Assembly: GCF_037042905.1 (NCBI RefSeq)
Contig: NC_087252.1
Coordinates: forward strand, 521,501 to 585,500
DNA: 64,000 nucleotides
Source of the DNA: Lytechinus pictus
Lineage: Eukaryota > Echinodermata > Echinoidea > Temnopleuroida > Toxopneustidae
Direction: 5' to 3'
The notes beneath the pieces were generated by a model, which did not search any database, was not told the DNA's origin, and saw only the letters and a program-made list of their open reading frames with translations. The first letter of the stretch is position 1. Each line of letters begins with the position of its first letter. Of the stretch, positions 45,687 to 56,000 are shown piece by piece. A program made the translations under genes and the position numbers.

Positions 45687-47930
45687 TGGTCGAAATGAAC
45701 AAAAAACATAATTTTCTCATTTATAATCGCAGGCATTCTTTTATCAAACGTCGATGCATGTCTCTTAAAATGTGAAAGAAGGAAAATGGTATAGTAATGT
45801 ATCTTTATAAATGAAACAAAAGTTGTCCCCCGAAAAGCAACATCAGACTGACGGTTCAAATGGTATGTGACGTTTCTCGTTCCGTCTTCATTTCATTTAT
45901 TTCCATTAAAAACATAAGTAAAACAAATACATGCAAGAGAAAGGGTTATAAATATTAAGTATGTTTGTTTTTTCCATTACGGCTTGAAGTCGAACCCGTA
46001 GCCAGGACGGGGGGGGGGGGGGGTCGAACGAAACCCCTAAAATCGTCAAAATTAAGAAAATATGGGATGGAAAGGAGAACAGAAAAGAAAGGAGAAGAGA
46101 TCGAACCCTGTAATCGAAAACAATGGCTACGGGTCTTTGATTCTTTTCTTATAGTTTAAAGATACATGCCTCTTTGATTGATAAAATAATGCCTTAAAAA
46201 ATTCCCAGCTCTCTAAGAAGCATATATAAGTAGCTATACTACCCGAAATTTGCCAAGTTTGTTTATTCAAAGCCCTTTATTGCCCTTTCCTTTCACTTCG
46301 GTGCCTGCCAGTGAATTAGTAGTATATATTTCGAATTCCACTCAGTATTGTTAGCGATAAAAATGTTTTGTTTGACTAATGCTCACATGCACAAGGCAAG
46401 CCACAAGAGGACCAATCATTGATGTTAATATGTCACCCAAATGACGCCCGTGTGCTTTGGTCACTAGGGCAAGTTTGTAAGTAGGTTTAAATAGTTCTTA
46501 GGTCAGAAATGTTTTGATGAAACTGATGCAATTCAATTGATTATAAGATACTGTACGAAATTTAACTCAGAGCAGCTGATTTGGTGTTTTTGTAATTTTT
46601 TTAAAGATAAGATTTTGCTCATAAAATATGCTTGTGCGACACTGAGATTTTAGAGGGTGTGACATCTTGGTGATATTTTGGTATGGAAAATTTGATAATC
46701 CGGGGCGTACACATCTTTAAAAGTAACATTATCCAACAAAGTGAGTTGGCTGCAGCTTCCACGATCCTTGCAATGAGATATCATAATTTTTCTATCAATT
46801 GTAATTATGATTATAGTTAGTGTATTTATCATAACAGTGCGCCTCGGAATAAATTGTTTCTATGTAGATGGCGCTATATATTTATGTCTATTATTTTGTT
46901 TATTCAGTTTTGAAGAAATATTTTGGAGTAGCTAGATTCAGAAGAGCTGGAATGTAAATACCATTTTTTAAGGGGTGTACTCATTTCTGTTGGACATCGT
47001 CTATCTACAATTTACCAAATTTTCAGATTTTTTGTTATTGTAAGCAATAAAAAAAAAAGAATTGTTAAATGTTATAGCCCTGACTCTTCTTCAGCAGTTC
47101 AGCCGAGCTCGCTTTCTATATAGCGCCCTCTAAATGTCGTGACGCACATACTTTAACAAATAAATTGTTGGTTATTAGCAAACACAAACGTGATAAATAT
47201 AAAGGCAAAATGAAAGATGTTTTGCATTAGCGGATGATAAAGATAGAGAGAGTGTGTTAAGTTGCGCGTGCGCGTGTGGGTGCGTGAGAGAGAAGACGGT
47301 GTGCGTACCCTATTTTGTGAGTTTATTTAAATCTGCTTTGCTGTCCAGTAGATTTTGTCATATATGATTTACTATTTGTTTTCCTTTCAAAATAACGATA
47401 AGAGTTTGAATTGACCCATGTCGGTCGCAAATCTTATAGAGCAAACGGATATGTTCTCAAGATCAGGATAATAAGATAATGATTTCTTTTTGTAGAAAAA
47501 ACACTATTTTTTTCTTAAAAATATTCATGTTTATGACTGTGATTACTTTCTTGCTGTCGCTTTTTATGTTTGGTTGTTGTCATCTACTTTTCATCAGTTT
47601 TGGGTGTCATCAAATTTTTGTACTTCGTGTATTTTGTCGCCTTTACGATAAACCTTTCCTACTATTATTACATTTTAGTTCAATTGAGTTTCATTCTATA
47701 AACTGTTTGAACATTCATTACTCAATATTGATTCTACCAAACTATTTTTGAAAAGGATCTTTCATTAAGTAATATTTGTAGTTAGACCCATATTCGGTTC
47801 ATTGTTTAATTACTTTCAATTCGTTCCACGGATGAATTTCAAAATGAATAAGATATTAAATAGTAAAAGGAAAGTGTCGCTGTTTATTGCTTTATGTTTT
47901 GTGCCGGCCGGGTTTTGTGTTGTTCGAATT
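45687..47930. other. Probable 3' UTR and flanking sequence
   Basis: Candidate polyadenylation signals AATAAA occur at 46848-46853 and 47046-47051, the second before an A run. TATATAGCGCCCTC at 47115-47130 and GGCGCTATATA at 46869 are inverse words, perhaps ends of another small element. The open frame at 47479-47751 is AT-rich and shows no domain. Confidence 0.35.
45988..46130. repeat. Dispersed repeat, G-rich-head fragment
   Basis: CGTAGCCAGGACGGGGG with a 14-G run and a following 'aaaccc...agaaaagaaaggag' purine stretch, as in the other family members. It lies just past the Ig gene's stop and may be in its 3' UTR. Confidence 0.5.
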
Positions 47931-48651
47931 GTTTATATAAGGGAAGGCAGAAACACACGCACACACACCCACACACACTAAGAAGTAGGGGTGCAAGAAA
48001 GGTGCAACTTTGCAGGAAAAGGAGCACCTTTCACTTGCCACCGCGCATGCGCAGGCCTGCGGCGGGTGATTGGGGTGCAAATTTGAACCTCGCGTATAGT
48101 CTAGGTTCCTTTCACACTCGATCCTTATTAAAATGCTCGCAAAGCTAAACCTGCTCGGCAATGAAAAATACACTTTGTCTTGTTTGTGCGTCTAGCATGT
48201 CTAGTAAACGTGTAATGGCAATAAAACTGTATTTTTACTTGCGGAATTGCTCCTAAATAATGTCGTATAGAGTTGATCTGTTTATAGGGTCTGGGAACAA
48301 TCTATGCTGACATCGTACGTGTTGAGGGGTCTGTGAAATAACAAAATAATTGCATAATTCGAATACTATGAACATGTTATGCTTGTCATGACTGTTTTGG
48401 GAAAAGTGATTGTTAGAAAAGTGGGATAAGCATTATTATATTATATTATTAAGTTTTATATGGAGAATCAGGTCATTTGGTAAAGATAGTAATTTTAGTG
48501 ACTGTTTCAATAAGCTTTTTGTAAATCCTTATATATGGAGAACCAAACGTTGCAATTATAGGTGTGTTACCCCCACACACGATCCACCATTTCTTTCCTG
48601 TTTGTGCCAATTATTGCGGTATTAAAAATTAATCACTCTGATTATGTGCAG

Positions 48652-48741
48652 TTGCAGAAGAATTCCGTAACCGCCTGCAAATTTGGCCAACCAGATGTAG
48701 TGGACGGCCAGATACGGTGGTATCCTGATAGGAAAACTGAG
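48652..48741 (+). other. Possible orphan Ig-like exon
   Basis: Between TATGTGCAG and a GC-type donor GCAAGT lies a 30-codon frame with NSVTACKFGQPDVVDGQIRW followed by YPDRK. The Cys...RWY spacing recalls the B-to-C strands of an Ig domain. It has no partner exon, so it may be chance or a relic. Confidence 0.2.
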
Positions 48742-48767
48742 GCAAGTTGATTCCGCGGCCGATTAGA

Positions 48768-48922
48768 TGTCACACTGGGTGCACCCTTACGGTGCAACTT
48801 TGTTTCCTTTTGAAAAGGTACAACTTTGTACTTTTCTTGAAGGTGCAAATAATAACCTTTGCACCTTTCAGAGAGATGCAAAGTTGTGTCTTTGCATCTT
48901 GGAGGTGCTTCCAATGTGACAG
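48768..48922. mobile_element. GTGCAA-rich foldback element
   Basis: TGTCACACTGGGTGCACC near the left and GGAGGTGCTTCCAATGTGACA at the right, with AAGGTGCAA/TTGCACCTT words inverse in between. A related scrap lies at 47990-48035. Confidence 0.6.
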
Positions 48923-48964
48923 CTGGTCAAAGTTGAACCTATTTTTCTTATTGTGTAAGTTGTA

Positions 48965-49195
48965 GTTCTCTCTAAATACAATCTAATCCCTAATAACACT
49001 CCACTTGGAGTGATACTGGGGACCAATTCCTTTGGAGTGAAATGTATATTCTTATGGAGTGAATTATGACCCCCTTTTGCAGTGAACTACAAGGAGTGGC
49101 ACATGCAATTCACTCCAAAGGAATTGGTCCCTAGTATCACTCCATCAGGAGTGTTATCGGGGACAAGATTAGTTATTTTGCATTTAAAGAGTAGT
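48965..49195. mobile_element. ACTCC foldback element, copy 1
   Basis: 'aataacactccacttggagt' at left versus 'actccatcaggagtgttatc' at right; GGGGACCAATTCCTTTGGAG is repeated inverted. The outer ends CTCTAAATACAA and 'catttaaagag' match the ends of copy 2. Confidence 0.75.
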
Positions 49196-49285
49196 ACTAG
49201 TAAGTCGTTTACCCCTCTTCTCTCTTTTTTCTCTCTCTTCCTCTTAGTTTCATGAATAAATCTTCTTGAACTTAAAACACTGATC

Positions 49286-49288
49286 ATG

Positions 49289-49321
<33 letters not shown>

Positions 49322-49486
49322 TATTTGAGTTTCGTCAGACGTGTATCAATCAGATATGATAATTTACATCTGGGACCGACATTTAACGTCACCATCCGAA
49401 AGACGTGACCAGGACTCGAACCTCTGCGTCAACTTGTAACTTCCCCACATAGCTTGGATTACAGGCGCACGCCACAACGCCCAGTC
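49286..49486 (-). mobile_element. SINE with 7SL (SRP) RNA-like head
   Basis: Read from 49486 down, the head has GGGCGTTGTGGCGTGCGCCT, then GTAATCCAAGCTATGTGGGG and GAGGTTCGAGTCCTGG. The order GGGCG, GTGGCG, GCCTGTAATCC, AGCTA, GGG follows the 5' Alu domain of SRP RNA, and GGTTCGAGTCC fits an RNA polymerase III B box. A body starts with CACGTCTTTCGGATGGTGAC, and the element ends in a (CA)n tract, seen as (GT)n at 49289-49323 on the plus strand. Length is about 200 bp. No clear target-site duplication was found. A decayed SRP RNA gene is a less likely alternative, because the conserved SRP S-domain is absent. Confidence 0.6.
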
Positions 49487-50244
49487 AAGATACTTACAAG
49501 AGATTTGGTAAGAGATTTGCAATAGTCTTGTTATAAATTGAATATTATCATTATGTTATTCAATCAGTATCCGAAATGAGTAAGATAGGTTGAACAAATT
49601 AATTTTCTATAACTGATAACAGAGATTACAGAAAAAAATGAAAAAATATTCAATATTTTCATACATTCAATTCAAATCGAATAACATTTTTTGTCAATTT
49701 CACACATTTCTACATTGCTATGAACATACATTCATACAAGTATCAGTTTGTCGTGAAGAATAAAAGTATGTACATGCTATGTTTATAGAAGAAGGCGTAT
49801 AAACTGAAAGCAAATGTCTGTGGCAGGATACGCCAGTCTACAAAAACACAATACACTGTTAGAAAAAACAGAAGATTTTACAGAAGAAAAAAAAAAAACA
49901 GATTTTACAGAAAGATGCAATTAAATCATTTTGAAAATTGTTAAAACATGAAAGATTTTACACAATTTTTAAAGAATTTTACAGAAGAGGTCTGTTTTAA
50001 AAATGGGGAAAACGGTTTTATTACAATAAATGTGTAAGGTTACATACACCAAATATCGATTTCTGTAATTTTACACAAATGCATGTAAGATTACTCAGAA
50101 CAGTAAGATTACAGGTGTTCTCGAGACTCTGCTGCAGGAATTTCGGTTTTTTTAAGTAGAATTTTTTTAACAATGTGCAGTAAACAATAAACAATACATA
50201 TGAATACAGTGAGCAAAAAAAAAACCCACATGAATTAAAGGCAA

Positions 50245-50530
50245 ATATACTCTCTAAATGCAAAGGAGCTAATCTCGTCTCTAATCACGCTCCTTTTAGA
50301 GTGAGACAAGGGACTAGTCCTGGTGGAATGAAATTTCAATCTTTCAAGAGTGAATTTTTACCTCTTTTGTGTGAAAGTGTAGAGAAGATGCACTTTCACT
50401 CAAAAAATGTAAAAAATCCACTCTTGAAAGATTAAAATCTCATTCCATCAGGACTGGTCCCTCAATCATCTCACTCTGAGAGGAGTGTTATTAGGGACGA
50501 GATAAGATCCTTTGCATTTAGAGAGTATTA
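50245..50530. mobile_element. ACTCC foldback element, copy 2
   Basis: TACTCTCTAAATGCAAAGGA at left and 'tcctttgcatttagagagta' at right are exact inverses. Inner 'gggactagtcctggtggaat' faces 'attccatcaggactggtccc'. Confidence 0.9.
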
Positions 50531-50662
50531 AAAAATAGTTGCATGAAAATTCCGAATGTTGATCTCTGCTCTACTATTATTGTTAGCAACACACATGCTA
50601 AAGATACAATTTTCTCCTATAATATGCACATCCCTCACTTTTTAGTTTGAAATGTAAAGGTT

Positions 50663-51095
50663 AAAGAGACATGATAAGGGGTACTCTAGACTGAAATTGT
50701 ATGATTCTTACTGATGAAGAGAAATCAGACAAAAGGAAAAAAACACGATAAATATCAACATCAAGGGAGGGCAGAGCCACTTTTAAAAACTTTGCATTAT
50801 TTCGGTGAAACAATGCTATACATGTCCATAGAATATTCAATGAGCAAATTGACGATGTCATATCCCCACTTGTTCTTTTATATTTTATTATATGAAATTA
50901 TGTTTTTTCAAATTTATTTCTCTAAGAAAAAGACTAAATAGACAACTGATTTGATATATTAGCTTATCAGTGTTGCCACTTATAGTTAATCATAATGGAG
51001 ACATAACACATATGTTTGCAAATAATATAAAAAATAATGATTTTGTGGTACCATAAGAAAAAAAAATGGCGGACCTTACATCATCAGACCCCCTT
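50663..51095. mobile_element. Decayed long foldback element
   Basis: Begins 'ttaaagagacatgataaggg' and ends 'catcagacccccttatc'. The middle 'gacgatgtcatatccccact' resembles 'gatgatgtcacatccccact' of the 23832-24424 element. The arms are weakly matched. Confidence 0.4.
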
Positions 51096-51098
51096 ATC

Positions 51099-51350
51099 AC
51101 TGGCGGATCCAGGGGGGCACATTCGACCCGTGCCCCCCTTTGAGAGGCAAAATTGAAATTTTTAATATAAAAATGCCGTTAAAACAGAAGTGTGCCCTCG
51201 TTTTGAAAGTGAAGACCCTTTTTTATGCTTGTTAATTTTTTACGGGGAGGAAATATCCTTTATTTTTGGTTGAAAATTTTTTTTTTCTTGTCGAAATTTT
51301 CCTCGAAAAAATGTGCCCCCCTGGAAAATCCTGGATCAGCCCCTGCAATT
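51099..51350. mobile_element. Foldback with GGATCCAGGGGGGCACA ends
   Basis: ACTGGCGGATCCAGGGGGGC at left and GTGCCCCCCTGGAAAATCC with CCTGGATCAGCCCC at right are inverse ends around a T-rich interior. Confidence 0.7.
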
Positions 51351-51885
51351 AATGGATTTTAATGATGACGCGGATATAACGTCATCATGAACCAGCATTT
51401 GGCTCAATTGATCTTTCCTCATTTAGTACAGACATCTTTATATTTTTAGTCCTGAGCATCCATTTTAGAATATAAATGAAAGTTAATAATTCTAAAGCAT
51501 TTTGTAAATCTAAAGTTCTTAAGCAATGTAAATTATTATTAGATATTCTTTTAAATTTCATCAACTATGGGTTATAAGTAATGATTCAATTCCAATGAAA
51601 TTCTTTATTTCATTTCCATTCAAAGATAGTTCACAGTATTATTCGTAAATCAGATACAAGTACCCGCGAAAGATGGTGCTATGTACTTGTGTAATCAAAC
51701 CAACATTGTACTATCAGATAAAATTAAATTCCATGTAGCTATTTTTGAAAGATGACGCGAAAGATCCCACATATATATCTTAATTGTATTTCAGTTATTA
51801 ATCACGTGCCACTAAACCCACCGCAATTTCCTTTATTGACCTGTGATATTTTTCATTGTAAGAAATTATTCCCACAATTCGTCTT

Positions 51886-51970
51886 TAAGGTCACCGCACA
51901 CCTTACGACTGGTCCAACAATCGCATTTTGTGCATTTTCTAAAAATGTGACTGAAAAGTACATTTTTTAA
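51886..51970. mobile_element. Fragment of CCGCACACCTTACGA MITE, copy 3
   Basis: 'aaggtcaccgcacaccttac' then 'gactggtccaacaatcgcat' matches the complement of the right end of 32405-32836, followed by its AAAATGTGACTGAAAA part. The other end is missing. Confidence 0.7.
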
Positions 51971-52394
51971 AAGGTTAATTAGCTGTTATAAACCCAATAT
52001 AACAATTATAAAAATAATTACACGCCAACTAACGAACGTAGAGGGCAGCCACGCCCCGCAGTGCTTCAATACAACTACTGTATGAATAAATGAAAATGCT
52101 TTATATCTGTTAAACATTTTGAACACACATGCACTTTTATAATATGTTGACGTTGAAGCGGATTTTCTTTCTTAATCGGATAAATAAAAAATCTTTGCCA
52201 GACGGGTGCGATATTTTCCCCGTCAGTAATTAATGTGTACCCGACGCGAAAGAGCAGTGTGCCATTGCCGTAACTTCATGAAAAAGTCTACGGAAATGAC
52301 GATTTAATAGGGTTTATTTAGTCAGATTACGTACGCCTCTTAAATATATTGATGGCGACACGAATAGTTAAAGTACAGTGACCTTTCCGAGCCA

Positions 52395-52692
52395 TCGATC
52401 AGCTCGATTGATGTGGCTTAATCAGTAAGCCACACACATCGATCAACTCGATGGGTGTAGCTTAACCAGGAAGCCACACCCGTCGCACAGCTCGAGTGAT
52501 GTGGCTTAATCAGTAAGCCACACCCATCGATCAGCTTGATTGGTGTCGCTTAATCAGTAAGCCACACCCATCGATCAGCTCGATGGGTGTGCCTTAATCA
52601 GTAAGCCACATCCATCGATCAGCTCGATGGGTGTGCCTTAATCAGTAAGCCACACCCATCGATCAGCTTGATTGATGTGCCTTAATCAATAA
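52395..52692. repeat. 44-bp tandem array of double hairpins
   Basis: About seven units. Each holds CACCCATCGATCAGCTCGAT-type palindromes and GTGGCTTAATCAGTAAGCCAC, so one unit can fold as two alternating hairpins. Units differ at a few positions. Confidence 0.9.
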
Positions 52693-52755
52693 GCCGATCC
52701 TGCAGTCGAGTCCATGGACGCGGGATCAAGTCTCGCCTTTTCAAGGATTTTTTTT
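52693..52755 (+). other. tRNA-T-arm-like segment with T run after the tandem array
   Basis: GCGGGATCAAGTCTCGC (52717-52733) can form a 5-bp stem with a 7-nt loop like a tRNA T arm and resembles an RNA polymerase III B box. A run of T follows at about 52748. TGGCTTAATCAG in the array resembles an A box. No complete tRNA cloverleaf is seen. Confidence 0.35.
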
Positions 52756-53001
52756 AAATTAAAAATTGAGTCAAGTCTCAAGTTCATTATCTATAGTCTG
52801 ATTCAGAGCTTCCAAAACAGCCCCCTCTCGTGTCGATTGCACAAGTACTGACAGAAGAATATCCCAGAGGGGACCCAGGATTAGTATGACTAGTCTTCCA
52901 TATATATATGGATGAAATCATGTAGTGCTACTATGTCTCCTTAATGATGACTTGGCATACCAAGGTATATGTATTACGATATGGAACATCATGCATCTTA
53001 C

Positions 53002-53061
53002 CCTCTGTCATCCTCGAAGCCACACAATCATTGACATTGTCAGGTTGGTTCAAGCCCCATT
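53002..53061 (-). CDS. C-type lectin domain, QPD exon
   Basis: 20 codons, phase 1-1, acceptor ATACCTTCTTAG, donor GTAAGA. It encodes [20 protein letters not shown], the W-x-x-x-QPDN-x-x-x-DC segment of the sugar-binding site. It is too short to be called alone, but it matches the preceding lectin exon in phase and in sequence order. Confidence 0.8.
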
Positions 53062-56000
53062 CTAAGAAGGTATAAGAAAAGATAAAGAGATTTATTAGAA
53101 AATTATCTCATGCTCATGATCAACTTCGCTCGAATGGCTTTCACATTTTTCATTAGGATGAGCACTAAGTTAACACTTTAAAATGAAGATGTTTTCTGGA
53201 TATGACACCTTGTAAATTGGTTATAGATTTGGTTCACCATACGATTGTGGAGAAGCTGCTCACATATGACGTCATAAATCAAACATTTGAAATTCCTATA
53301 ACTTTTTAAATCTGTAATTGAGTTTCCTCAAACCTTTACCAATATTTTGGATTATTCATTAATTTATTCATTTTTATTACAATATTTTTTTTGTCAGGGC
53401 GAACTTTCCTATTTAAAGCTTAGTTTATTTTAACATATCATTATCATTTAATTAGCTACAAAATTCACTTTTCGGAAAATGACAAAGGGAATGTTTTCAT
53501 GGAGCCAGAAAAATAATTTGCATGTATATTGGCATGGTCAATTAATGCGTATGAAGCCTGAAGTTGGGGGTTGAATCCTCATTATTATCACCTTCATCAT
53601 TAAAAATATGTACAAATATTTCCATTCTACTTCATAAATGTATTAATTAATTTAATCAATTTTATTTCTGGGTTGTCATTTCTTTCAAGCGAACTGCTTC
53701 TAATGACAATCCTTCTCCTGCAAACTGTAAATGTTAAAATTGTTTGGTTGTAGATCATTTTTGTTTAGAATAACTTGTTATTTAGTCAATTTTTTTCCTT
53801 CATGATTGCCAAAAACAATAATCAATATATCATGTTATGTAATGAAAAAATGTATCATATACGAATGTTATTAAATGCAAAGAAAACGATGAACCAAATC
53901 AAATCCGCAACTCGGAATTCATTGGACGCGCCACTTAATCTGACCCCTTACTTTTAAATCTTTTGATACCAAAATGCGACTCCTGGGTACGCGGTTGCAA
54001 AATTACGCATTGTGTAAGTGAATTTCAGACCCGAAATTGCCCCAAAACATGTTTTGGAGTACAAAGTCAATTCAAAGTGGGTTTTCTAATCTTCATAAAG
54101 ATGTGAATATTTTCAGTTTCACCAGCTGACATAAATTGGTTCAAGAATAATAATGTTTCAAAATGTTTATGCAGTAAAATTTTCGCAAAAACAACGAAAA
54201 CAATAGAGCGACAAACAATTGTAATTTCGTTCGTAATGATATTCCTTATTAGTTAAATTTATGTGTATTTTACTTTGTCCTGCGAAATATTTCTCGATTC
54301 AGTTGGGATTAAGTCTTGAATAAATCTTCAAATAAAAAATTAATTGCTTGCCTCAATGGTTTAGGGCAAGAGGAAGCGGCGTCCTTTTTCGAAAAAAAAG
54401 TAATATCATGACTTGACACATAGAAAATTGTCTTGTTGACCCTCAGCCTCGTGCAGTGGCGTACCGTGGGTCACGGCATTGGGGACACCTGCAAAAAATG
54501 TCATTCTCTTTAATAACAGTGAGCGCGCTCAGTTGCTTGGTATACTGACCTAATAAAGACATTTTTAAGCACAGTACCATTAAACGGACATGTATCTCAC
54601 TGATCAATAATGCGAGCGCCAAGCGCAAGCTGAAATATTTGTATATTGACCCCAAATAGGGATATTGTAAGGACTATTTTTTTAAGGAATCCATTAAGAG
54701 TATACATGAACATATCTCACCATATTCATCTAGTGCGAGTGTTAAGCGCTTGCTGATTTTGGTATAATTACATTTGAACATATGAAACACTTTTTGTAGT
54801 CATAGTAATCATGATTATAATATGCATCTGAGTACTCAAATATTGCGAGCGCGAAGTGCGAGCTGAAAATTTAGGAAATTCAGACCTAAAGAGGGGCATT
54901 TTAAGGCTTGTTTGTAGGAATTCACGAAGAACATACATACTTCACTTACCAAATGATGCGAGCGCGAATCGGGAGCAGAAAATTTTTGTATTCAGATCAG
55001 AAAAAGGACATTTTAAGGACGGATTTTTGGAATTCATGGAGAGCAGACATATCTCTTAATGTGAACGTAAGCATGGGCAGGAAATGTTTTATATTTAGAC
55101 CTTAAAATGGGGCAATCACTTTAAGTAGTCATGAAAAAGAATAATAATCACTCGAAGTGCGAGGAAATATATTTGGTGTATATTGACTTGAAAACGGGAG
55201 GTTTTAGTACATCAGGATTATATATTTCGTTAAACAGAGAATGCGAGCACCAGGGACAATGAAGTCATAGGCCCTGGGCAAATTATGTTTCATAAAGTTT
55301 TTGAAAAAAAATGTTTCTTATATAATATAACATAACAAACTGTATAATATAACATTGGAATGAACATTTATTTCTTCTTTCCCACTGCGCTTCTCTTCCT
55401 TTCTCCCTCTTTTTCTTCTTTTCCCCTTTTTTGGTCAGCCGATGGGGGGGGGGGGGGGGGGCACGTGCCTCCATGCCCCTCGTAGTTACGTCACTGGCCT
55501 CGTGGACCCTTGGTCTCGTGCACCATCAGCCACATGGGATAACCCCAGGGTTCTTAGAAACGAACATAGAGGCAGCATTCCCTCTACGCTCGTTGGATTT
55601 TTACTTACTTCGGTAGTCAGTTTGTGTGTCGCGTCTGTCAGTGTAGCAGTGGTATGATCCGCTTATTCTTATACAGTTCAACCAGATCCATCCATCGGTA
55701 ATGAGAGTCTTTAAGATGACGTACTCTTCATCACTCTCTACGGAGACTAGGGTAGGGTCCTCCATGATCCCGTTACCCATGGCAACAGCATCCAAACTAT
55801 TACAGTGGTCTTTAGCTGCTTGGTAAGACGCGGATGAGGATGTTACCAGGAAACATTTGGTGCCCGCATACTCCCAATCGGCTGGACAAACTTGATAAAA
55901 GGATAAAACGTGGATCACACGATTCATGTAACAGACTTCAACAGACCGATTCAGTTTGTTTGATGTTTTATCAAACAAATTCTAGATGAAGGTTCAAGTT

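Noticed and set aside
45532..45720. Histidine-rich minus-strand frame
   Set aside because: It is the antisense of the glycine-coding last exon of the Ig gene.
47479..47751. 90-codon hydrophobic frame
   Set aside because: AT-rich sequence readily yields Phe/Leu/Ile frames. No splice signals or repeats support it.
52790..52860. Minus-strand segment after TTCTTCTGTCAG as the missing last lectin exon
   Set aside because: In the required phase it has no cysteines. Cys-containing readings need a different phase, so it does not complete the lectin fold.
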